From Lachnospiraceae bacterium UBA2868 (GTDB lineage Bacteria > Bacillota_A > Clostridia > Lachnospirales > Lachnospiraceae), in the NCBI GenBank assembly GCA_002350465.1, contig DEEW01000204.1, positions 607 through 8,506 of the forward strand: a stretch of DNA of 7,900 nucleotides, given 5' to 3'. Below are positions 1-4,975 of this stretch, piece after piece. The position numbers and the translations under genes were made by a program. How positions within the stretch are numbered: position 1 is the stretch's first letter; each line of letters begins with the position of its first letter. The notes under the pieces were generated by a model that ran no database searches, was not told the DNA's origin, and saw only the letters and a list, made by a program, of their open reading frames with translations.

Positions 1-173
1 CCGTCCTCATAGTACTGAGTACATGCATCCGTAGTCACCGTAAAGCCCTGGGGAACCGGAAGACCTATATTGGTCATTTCAGCAAGATTGGCACCTTTTC
101 CTCCCAGAAGATTACGCATCTCAGCGTTACCTTCGGTAAACAGATAAACCCATTTTCTCTTACGTAAATTCAT
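1..173 (-). CDS. ppdK: pyruvate, phosphate dikinase, N-terminal fragment (cut by window edge)
   Basis: These are the first 57 codons of a gene that runs off the low-coordinate edge. The product interconverts pyruvate + ATP + Pi and PEP + AMP + PPi in the cytosol. In anaerobic Firmicutes it serves glycolysis or gluconeogenesis (family knowledge). The translation begins [16 protein letters not shown] and contains [10 protein letters not shown] (residues 24-33) followed by [11 protein letters not shown] and ACTQYYEDG. That is the characteristic start of the ATP-grasp nucleotide-binding domain of PPDK, and the KWVYLF opening fits PPDK better than PEP synthase. The ATG at 171-173 has a strong GGAGGA ribosome binding site 7 nt upstream, and no competing start is needed. 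The gene lies 67 nt downstream of glyS across a spacer with hairpins and a possible promoter, so it may be expressed partly on its own. The phosphohistidine and PEP-binding domains lie outside the window and cannot be checked. Confidence 0.95.
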   Translation of the reverse strand, partial: MNLRKRKWVYLFTEGNAEMRNLLGGKGANLAEMTNIGLPVPQGFTVTTDACTQYYED

Positions 174-180
174 TCTCTAT

Positions 181-186
181 CCTCCT
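181..186 (-). promoter_or_regulatory. ribosome binding site of ppdK
   Basis: Read on the minus strand this is GGAGGA, a near-perfect Shine-Dalgarno sequence 7 nt before the ATG at 171-173. It fixes the ppdK start. It directly follows a T-rich stretch and the hairpin at 196-210, so folding there could affect access to it (inference). Confidence 0.85.
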
Positions 187-195
187 AAAAATAGT

Positions 196-210
196 CGGAG
201 TTCCACTCCG
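196..210 (-). other. small GC-rich hairpin in the ppdK leader
   Basis: On the minus strand CGGAGT and ACTCCG form a 6-bp stem around a GGA loop. The stem is followed by ACTATTTTT and then the ppdK Shine-Dalgarno. The U-rich tail suggests a weak terminator or attenuator, but the T run starts 4 nt after the stem and ends at the ribosome binding site. It could instead be a translational control or mRNA-stability element. If transcription starts from the candidate promoter just upstream, the start would fall inside the stem, so the hairpin would form only in read-through mRNA from glyS. Confidence 0.4.
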
Positions 211-211
211 T

Positions 212-240
212 TTTATAGAAAAAAATATATCACATTTTAA
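212..240 (-). promoter_or_regulatory. possible SigA-type promoter for ppdK
   Basis: On the minus strand TTAAAA (235-240) and TATAAA (212-217) are separated by exactly 17 nt. They match the TTGACA/TATAAT consensus at 4 of 6 and 5 of 6 positions. Transcription would start near position 205 and give a leader of about 30 nt with a strong ribosome binding site. The region is so AT-rich that a chance match is likely, and the -35 box lies within the palindrome at 230-251. Confidence 0.3.
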
Positions 241-251
241 TTAAAATGTGA
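219..251 (-). terminator. candidate weak intrinsic terminator at the end of glyS (perfect palindrome plus T tract)
   Basis: Positions 230-251 are a 22-bp perfect palindrome. The half-sites are TCACATTTT and AAAATGTGA around a central AATT, and it covers the glyS stop codon at 241-243. On the minus strand it can fold into a 9-bp stem with a 4-nt loop. It is followed by TATA and then seven T residues (complement of 219-225), which is terminator-like order. The stem has only two G-C pairs and is interrupted from the U run by TATA, so termination would be inefficient. Because the dyad is perfect, a dimeric DNA-binding protein could also recognise it. Partial read-through into ppdK is likely either way (inference). 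Confidence 0.45.
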
Positions 252-1641
252 ACTTTTCAGCAAAATATGCATCAAGTTCTTCTATCTTAACCCTTTCCTG
301 CTCCATACTGTCACGATCCCTTACAGTAACGGCTCCGTCCTCCTCGGACTCAAAATCATATGTTACACAGAAGGGAGTACCGATCTCATCCTGCCTCCTG
401 TACCGCTTTCCGATGTTGCCTCTGTCATCAAACTCACAGTTGTACTTTTTGCAAAGTGCCGAATAGATTTTTTCCGCACCTTCGTTAAGCTTCTTGGAAA
501 GCGGAAGAACACCGATCTTGACAGGTGCGATAGCCGGATGGAAATGCAGCACCGTACGCATATCGGGTTTATCCTCAGTTCCGATGTTTTCCTCATCGTA
601 TGCTTCACACAAAAATGCAAGGGTTACACGGTCGGCACCAAGTGAAGGTTCAACAACATACGGAATGTATTTCTCATTTGTCTCGTCATCGAAATATTCC
701 ATCGACTCGCCGGATGTGTTCTGATGCTGGGTAAGATCATAATCTGTTCTTGATGCAATACCCCACAGTTCTCCCCAGTCCGTAAACGGAAATGCATATT
801 CAATATCTGTTGTGTGGTCGCTGTAGAATGACAGTTCTTCGGGATCATGGTCACGAAGTCTTAAATGATCCTTATCGATTCCGAGACTCAGAAGCCAGTC
901 ATAGCAATACTTTCTCCAGTACTCAAACCACTCTGTCTGGGTTCCGGGCTTACAGAAAAACTCAAGCTCCATCTGCTCGAATTCCCTTGTTCTGAATGTA
1001 AAGTTACCGGGGGTTATCTCGTTTCTGAAGCTCTTTCCGACCTGACAGATACCGAAAGGAACTTTCTTACGGGATGTACGCTGAACATTCTTGAAATTGA
1101 CAAATATACCCTGTGCCGTTTCCGGTCGCAGATATACGGTATCCTTTGCATCCTCCGTAACGCCCTGGAAAGTCTTGAACATAAGGTTGAACTCCCTTAT
1201 GCTTGTGAAATCATGCTTTCCGCAGGTCGGACAGGGAACATTGTTATCTTTAATGAATTTCTCCATTTTTTCATGTGACCAGCCGTCAACAGTACTATCC
1301 AGCTTGATATCATGTTCTGCAGCATAGTTCTCTATAAGCTGATCAGCCCTGAATCTCTCATGACAGGCTTTACAGTCCATAAGAGGATCTGAAAATCCGC
1401 CGAGATGACCCGATGCCACCCATGTCTGGGGATTCATAAGTATCGCACAGTCAACACCTACATTGTATGGATTCTCCTGCACAAACTTCTGCCACCATGC
1501 GTGCTTTACGTTATTCTTAAGCTCCACTCCCAGGTTTCCGTAATCCCATGTGTTGGCCAGTCCGCCGTATATCTCCGAACCCGGATATACAAATCCTCTT
1601 GACTTGGCAAGGGCCACGATCTTATCCATTGATTTTTCCAT
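241..1641 (-). CDS. glyS: glycine--tRNA ligase, single-chain (homodimeric) type
   Basis: This cytosolic class II aminoacyl-tRNA synthetase charges tRNA-Gly with glycine using ATP. At 466 residues it has the normal length of the single-chain alpha2 form, which is unrelated to the GlyQ/GlyS two-subunit enzyme of Bacillus. Visible elements in order: the N-terminal catalytic start [18 protein letters not shown] (18-35); [13 protein letters not shown] (78-90); cysteine pairs C90/C93 and C137/C140, likely a zinc knuckle; [10 protein letters not shown] (171-180); motif 2 FRNE (205-208) with REFEQME (219-225); motif 3 GADR (335-338); and an anticodon-binding domain from about 374 to 460. No key residue appears missing. 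The ATG at 1641 is preferred over M5 because AAAGGAG lies 7 nt before it. The gap to the upstream lipoprotein gene is 43 nt. It is too short for a T-box leader and holds no convincing promoter, so glyS is probably transcribed with the era-recO genes. The stop codon lies inside a perfect palindrome. The symbol glyQS is also used for this type. Confidence 0.97.
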   Translation of the reverse strand: MEKSMDKIVALAKSRGFVYPGSEIYGGLANTWDYGNLGVELKNNVKHAWWQKFVQENPYNVGVDCAILMNPQTWVASGHLGGFSDPLMDCKACHERFRADQLIENYAAEHDIKLDSTVDGWSHEKMEKFIKDNNVPCPTCGKHDFTSIREFNLMFKTFQGVTEDAKDTVYLRPETAQGIFVNFKNVQRTSRKKVPFGICQVGKSFRNEITPGNFTFRTREFEQMELEFFCKPGTQTEWFEYWRKYCYDWLLSLGIDKDHLRLRDHDPEELSFYSDHTTDIEYAFPFTDWGELWGIASRTDYDLTQHQNTSGESMEYFDDETNEKYIPYVVEPSLGADRVTLAFLCEAYDEENIGTEDKPDMRTVLHFHPAIAPVKIGVLPLSKKLNEGAEKIYSALCKKYNCEFDDRGNIGKRYRRQDEIGTPFCVTYDFESEEDGAVTVRDRDSMEQERVKIEELDAYFAEKFTF

Positions 1642-1648
1642 TTTTTGA

Positions 1649-1655
1649 CTCCTTT
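1649..1655 (-). promoter_or_regulatory. ribosome binding site of glyS
   Basis: The minus-strand sequence AAAGGAG lies 7 nt before the ATG at 1639-1641. It selects this start over the second in-frame ATG four codons later, whose spacing to the site would be 19 nt. Confidence 0.8.
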
Positions 1656-1684
1656 ATTTACTATATTGAAATATATATCTAAAT

Positions 1685-2278
1685 CTATTTGAGAATAATA
1701 TATGCAAGTCCGTCCGACTCGCTAAGTATCCGTGCCTCTTTGTCTGACACAACATCAACATTTGCGGAAACATAAGCTATATCATCAAACGTCCTGACTC
1801 TTACGTGTTCACTCATTATGATGATATTATTATAGCTAAGTCCCATGATCTGAACTTTTCCTATTTTGTCACCGTTATCAACACCTTTAAGAGTCACATC
1901 CATTGAATAACCGTTGTCATATGCATCCTTTACGGTTCCGACAAACAGGCTCTCTCCGGTGAAGTTTTCGTAATCCGACGGACCGGTATATTCAAGATCA
2001 ACAGTAAGCAAAGATCCGTTAAGCTCCAGCTTCTTGAGCCTGATCTCTTCCCCTCCGATATTGTCGTTATACTGTGAAATGGATGTTTCAAATTCACCTT
2101 TAAGTTCATCGAGGCTGTAATAATCTTTGTCGAAATTTTCAATCAGTCTTTCGGAAACCCTTCCTCTTTTAGCCACAACCATAGTTGATTCGGCGTAGTC
2201 GTCATCTCCACTGCTCCCGCAGGCCCCAAGGCCCACAAGAAGCACAACTGTTATCAATACTATTATATTTTTTCTCAT
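1685..2278 (-). CDS. uncharacterised lipoprotein between recO and glyS
   Basis: I do not recognise a named family. From the ATG at 2278 the product is 197 residues. Its lipoprotein signal peptide has a basic start (MRKN), a hydrophobic core (IIVLITVVLLVG) and a lipobox LGAC with the lipidated cysteine at residue 20. A short GSSGDDD linker follows. The rest is soluble with no further membrane segment: a charged region with KRGRVSERLIENFDKDYYSLDELKGEF (about 37-63), then an alternating polar/hydrophobic part that looks beta-rich (VDLEYTGP, MDVTLKGV, IGKVQIMGLS). It should sit on the outer face of the cytoplasmic membrane. An upstream in-frame ATG at 2299 would add seven residues, MESFESF. I prefer 2278 because that extension would put two acidic residues in the signal peptide n-region. 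The 2278 ATG also forms an ATGA overlap with the TGA that ends the recO frame beyond its premature stop, a usual sign of translational coupling. Neither start has a strong Shine-Dalgarno; GGAAAT sits just before 2299. No function is assigned. Confidence 0.8.
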   Translation of the reverse strand: MRKNIIVLITVVLLVGLGACGSSGDDDYAESTMVVAKRGRVSERLIENFDKDYYSLDELKGEFETSISQYNDNIGGEEIRLKKLELNGSLLTVDLEYTGPSDYENFTGESLFVGTVKDAYDNGYSMDVTLKGVDNGDKIGKVQIMGLSYNNIIIMSEHVRVRTFDDIAYVSANVDVVSDKEARILSESDGLAYIILK

Positions 2279-2343
2279 GAAAGATTCGAAAGATTCCATA
2301 TTTCCAGACTCTTAAATTCCCTGTCAATACACTTATCCATATA
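2275..2343 (-). other. in-frame recO 3' remnant downstream of the recO stop codon
   Basis: Directly after the recO TAA (2344-2346), the same frame stays open for 22 codons and encodes YMDKCIDREFKSLEIW plus NLSNLS, ending in TGA at 2275-2277. The conserved C-terminus of RecO proteins resembles (R/K)Y-x-x-(K/R)-x-(I/L)-D-(R/K)-x-FKSLEIL, so this segment looks like the lost RecO tail. The TGA overlaps the ATG of the next lipoprotein gene as ATGA. The ATG at 2338-2340, three nt after the TAA, could allow reinitiation of a 21-residue peptide, but there is no evidence that it is made. Confidence 0.75.
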
Positions 2344-2943
2344 TTATAAACTAAGCTTCTCAAGCTCCGACAAAACGCTGTCGCTTACTGCAAACGTATA
2401 CAGTTTTTCAACCGGGGTGTCAACTATAAATCCTACTGTATAGGATGCGGATTCACTTATTTTACTTCCTGCCGGGATCCCCGGAAACTCTCCGTTTACC
2501 GCAATAGCTTTTATCTCATAAATGACTTTGACGAGCCGGTTATCAAGGGACGGATGACATATAGCTTTTACGGACTGGTACAAAAGCTTAAGCATCTCTA
2601 CTTCATCGTTGTTCTCTCTTGTATAGTAATCCGCAAATTCGAGAAAATACATCCCCAGGCATGCGCCCGAAAAATCAGCCCTGAGTTCTTCAAAATAATT
2701 GGAGATAGATGCTTCTACAAGATTATATGCGCTTCGTCCTTCAAACATTTTGAAAGATCCGAAACAGAACTGGTCTGTTGCCGCAAGAAGTCTGGATCCC
2801 TGTCTTCTGGCGCCTTTGGCAAACGCAGTAATCTTTCCCCTCTCCCTTGTGAGTATTACAACTCTTCTGTCGTAATCACTTACCGGAGAAGATGCAAGCA
2901 CCATTCCGGTTAATATAACCGGACCCGGATTATAATTTGCCAT
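2344..2943 (-). CDS. recO: DNA repair protein RecO, shortened (premature stop, no zinc finger)
   Basis: RecO works in the RecFOR pathway: it binds SSB-coated single-stranded DNA and, with RecR, loads RecA at gaps. From the ATG at 2943 the product is 199 residues, against roughly 240-260 for the family. The N-terminal OB-fold is clear: VILTGMVLASSPVSDYDRRVVILTRERG, then FAKGARRQGSRLLAATDQF and YNLVEASISNYFEELR (9-88). The helical part follows with GMYFLEFADYYTREN (97-111) and LLYQSVKAI. Two parts are missing. After NGEFPG (150-155) the Cys4 zinc-finger segment usual in RecO is absent and the sequence goes straight to SYTVGFIVDTPVEKLYTF. The protein then ends at LSELEKLSL, although the same frame beyond the TAA encodes the typical RecO C-terminus. 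The start overlaps the era 3' end by 14 nt. A longer start at 2976 (MTGLWWGKKQR) is rejected because it lacks family similarity and a ribosome binding site. The shortened protein may be functional, impaired, or an artefact of a base error. Confidence 0.85.
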   Translation of the reverse strand: MANYNPGPVILTGMVLASSPVSDYDRRVVILTRERGKITAFAKGARRQGSRLLAATDQFCFGSFKMFEGRSAYNLVEASISNYFEELRADFSGACLGMYFLEFADYYTRENNDEVEMLKLLYQSVKAICHPSLDNRLVKVIYEIKAIAVNGEFPGIPAGSKISESASYTVGFIVDTPVEKLYTFAVSDSVLSELEKLSL

Positions 2944-3859
2944 CCTCTGCTTCTTTCCCCACCAAAGACCGGTCATATCCGAAATTCTTGAGCAGAATGT
3001 CGGAATCCCGCCAGTCTTTTCTTACTTTAGTCCAAAGCTTAAGATTTACCTTGCTCTCAAGAAGGTCTTCTATCTCGTATCTGGCCGCGCTTCCGATCTT
3101 CTTGATCATCTGACCGCCCTTGCCTATGATAATGCCTTTGTGTGACTCCCTCTCACATATTATGGTTGCGTCAATATCAACGATATTTTCCTTGAAATTC
3201 ATGGATTCCACCGTGACCGCAACTCCGTGGGGAATCTCGTCATTCAGGCATTTAAGCGCTTTTTCACGGACGAGTTCGGCTACTATCTGGCGAACAGGCT
3301 GATCTGTAACCGTATCCTCATCATAAAAGGGGACACCCTCCGGCATATACTTAAAAATCTGATCTATAAGAGAATCTACGTTATCACCCGTTAGTGCCGA
3401 AACCGGTACAACCTCATCATAATCACACAATTTACTGTATGAATCAACTATCGCAAAGAGCTCGTCACGCTTACGTTTGTCGATCTTGTTAATGACGAGG
3501 ATCACCGGGACTTTGATCTTAGCAAGTTCCTCTGCTATAGCCCGGTCGGAGGGGCCGATATATTCATCAGCCTCCACAAGCTGCAGCACAAGATCTACCT
3601 CCGAGATGGTCCGCCTGGCAACTCTTACCATGTATTCGCCAAGCTTGTTCTTGGCTTTATGAATACCGGGCGTATCAAGAAACACTATCTGTCCGCGATC
3701 TTCCGTATAAACTGTCTGAATACGGTTTCTTGTTGTCTGCGGCTTGTCGGAAGTAATCGCTATCTTCTGTCCGATTATACGGTTTGTAAGTGTGGACTTA
3801 CCAACATTCGGTCTTCCTATAACGGCCACAAAGCCTGCCCTTGTGACGTCTGAGTCCAT
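2930..3859 (-). CDS. era: GTPase Era (ribosome assembly factor)
   Basis: Era is an essential GTPase that binds the 3' end of 16S rRNA and assists 30S subunit maturation; it acts in the cytosol and at the membrane (family knowledge). The 309-residue product is normal in length. G motifs are all visible: G1 GRPNVGKS (15-22), G2 around QTTRNR (41-46), G3 DTPG (62-65), G4 NKID (124-127) and G5 SAL (154-156). The C-terminal KH RNA-binding domain shows VTVESM (216-221) and IIIGKGGQMIKKIG (243-256), followed by LWTKVRKDWRDSDILLKNFGY, the family's usual ending. The last dozen residues are a variable tail. The start ATG shares one base with the stop of the upstream DUF4349 gene (TAATG), and its GGAGA ribosome binding site lies inside that gene, so translation is probably coupled. 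The 3' end overlaps recO, an order (era-recO) common in Firmicutes. Confidence 0.98.
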   Translation of the reverse strand: MDSDVTRAGFVAVIGRPNVGKSTLTNRIIGQKIAITSDKPQTTRNRIQTVYTEDRGQIVFLDTPGIHKAKNKLGEYMVRVARRTISEVDLVLQLVEADEYIGPSDRAIAEELAKIKVPVILVINKIDKRKRDELFAIVDSYSKLCDYDEVVPVSALTGDNVDSLIDQIFKYMPEGVPFYDEDTVTDQPVRQIVAELVREKALKCLNDEIPHGVAVTVESMNFKENIVDIDATIICERESHKGIIIGKGGQMIKKIGSAARYEIEDLLESKVNLKLWTKVRKDWRDSDILLKNFGYDRSLVGKEAEDGKL

Positions 3860-4947
3860 TATTTATTCTCCGCGGATGTATCGGTCTGCGAGGCGGAATT
3901 ATTGTTCTGCACAGGCCCCTTTACAGCCGTATTCATCTTCGCAGCTCTCTTTGCAGCGCTTTTACTGTTTGATTTTTTGACTATAGCGATAATGGCTTTA
4001 ACAATACCAAACACTATTATGAATACGACAAACAGGATAATAAGCAGCACAAAAAGTATGGGCAGGAATGATATGAATCCGATAACAAAATCCTGAATTG
4101 TCTCCCATGCGGTCTCGCAGCTGTCCGTAAATTCTTCCACAAGTCTTTGTCCGAAAGACTTCTCTTCAACAGGATCCGGTGAGTATTCCTTAACCTCACG
4201 TACATTTAAATGTACTGTAGAATACTGAACCGCATTACTCATCATACGAAGTCTTGATTCATAGCTTTCGATCTCATACCTTACTTCAGTAAGCCTGTTC
4301 TCAAGTTCTATGATGTTCTCAAGTGTATCGGCCTGCTCAAGCAGCTCGTTGAGTCTTGCCTGCTCGATCTTAAGAGACTCCTTGTGAGCCTCAACATCTG
4401 CATACTGAAGTGTTACATCCTCAACAGATTCATTCTTGTTGGTAATATTCGATGCTTCTTCCACCCCGGTCACAAATCTGTCCAGTTTATCAGCCGGGAT
4501 CCTCGCGACAATGTATGCCGTCCTCTCGGAATATGTATCATAAGAATTACCGCTGATATCGGTACTCTCAGCATACCCGCCGAGGCTTTCTATCTTGTCC
4601 GTAATATTGTCTATAAACTTATCGAATTCCCTAGTCTCTGCAGACATATTAACGGTCTTGATAAGCTTTCTGTTTGAACTCCTCATGATCTCGGAGTCAC
4701 TCACGCTTTCAACGTCGGAAGATCCCGCAGCTTCTGTCGGCTCCTCTACATCTGCTTTTGCAGCCTCGTAATCGTAATCATACAGATCATCCGAAAAGTC
4801 TACGGCCGCTTCTTCGGCGGCAGCAACAGGTGCTGCTTCGGATTTGGCGTTATACGAAGTACCCGACGCAGCCGATCCGCCACAGCCCGCAAGAGCGGCA
4901 GCTACTGCAACGAAACAGATTGTAAGTGTAAGTTTTCTTTTCATCAT
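3859..4947 (-). CDS. DUF4349-family lipoprotein with C-terminal membrane segment
   Basis: The 362-residue product has a lipoprotein signal peptide (MMKRK basic start, hydrophobic core, lipobox LAGC with Cys22). A low-complexity Ala/Glu/Asp/Ser linker follows to about residue 90. The DUF4349-type body begins at SNRKLIKTVNMSAETREFDKF (91-111) and includes LGGYAESTDISG (122-133), RTAYIVARIPADKLDRF (142-158) and QYADVEAHKESL (181-192). A strongly predicted coiled coil runs from about 183 to 238 (LEQADTLENIIELENRL). Then comes a long hydrophobic segment, FVIGFISFLPILFVLLIILF and onward (287-323), and a basic, polar tail. The protein would be tethered at both ends to the cytoplasmic membrane, with the coiled-coil body outside and the tail probably inside. 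DUF4349 has no established function, and I infer only an envelope role. M1 and M2 are adjacent ATG codons. GGAGG lies 6 nt before the first and 9 nt before the second, so either could be used. It lies 28 nt after the peptidase gene and overlaps era by one base. Confidence 0.9.
   Translation of the reverse strand: MMKRKLTLTICFVAVAAALAGCGGSAASGTSYNAKSEAAPVAAAEEAAVDFSDDLYDYDYEAAKADVEEPTEAAGSSDVESVSDSEIMRSSNRKLIKTVNMSAETREFDKFIDNITDKIESLGGYAESTDISGNSYDTYSERTAYIVARIPADKLDRFVTGVEEASNITNKNESVEDVTLQYADVEAHKESLKIEQARLNELLEQADTLENIIELENRLTEVRYEIESYESRLRMMSNAVQYSTVHLNVREVKEYSPDPVEEKSFGQRLVEEFTDSCETAWETIQDFVIGFISFLPILFVLLIILFVVFIIVFGIVKAIIAIVKKSNSKSAAKRAAKMNTAVKGPVQNNNSASQTDTSAENK
3867..3871 (-). promoter_or_regulatory. 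ribosome binding site of era within the upstream gene
   Basis: GGAGA on the minus strand, 7 nt before the era ATG at 3857-3859, overlaps the last codons of the DUF4349 gene. It supports the TAATG start and translational coupling. Confidence 0.65.
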
Positions 4948-4953
4948 GACTTT

Positions 4954-4958
4954 CCTCC
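4954..4958 (-). promoter_or_regulatory. ribosome binding site of the DUF4349 lipoprotein gene
   Basis: GGAGG on the minus strand, within AGGGAGGAAAG, lies 6 nt before the first ATG (4945-4947) and 9 nt before the second (4942-4944). It sits in the 28-nt gap after the peptidase gene. That gap shows no hairpin or promoter, consistent with co-transcription. Confidence 0.8.
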
Positions 4959-4975
4959 CTTAAAAACCAAGTATA

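Noticed and set aside
865..1278. 137-codon open frame on the plus strand inside glyS
   Set aside because: It is the antisense shadow of a fully conserved GlyRS coding region, with no ribosome binding site or family resemblance.
1656..1684. Promoter for glyS using TATAGT as -10
   Set aside because: No acceptable -35 box lies 16-18 nt upstream. The match is expected by chance in such AT-rich sequence.
2344..2346. TAA being read as an amino acid (code reassignment)
   Set aside because: TAA terminates three other genes in the window at the expected lengths, and TAA reassignment is not known in bacteria.
2554..2913. 119-codon open frame on the plus strand inside recO
   Set aside because: It is antisense to recO, has no recognisable motif, and lies in a window where every real gene is on the minus strand.
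2944..2976. Longer recO start giving MTGLWWGKKQR
   Set aside because: There is no ribosome binding site before it, and the extra residues do not resemble the RecO N-terminus. They are the era C-terminal region read in another frame.
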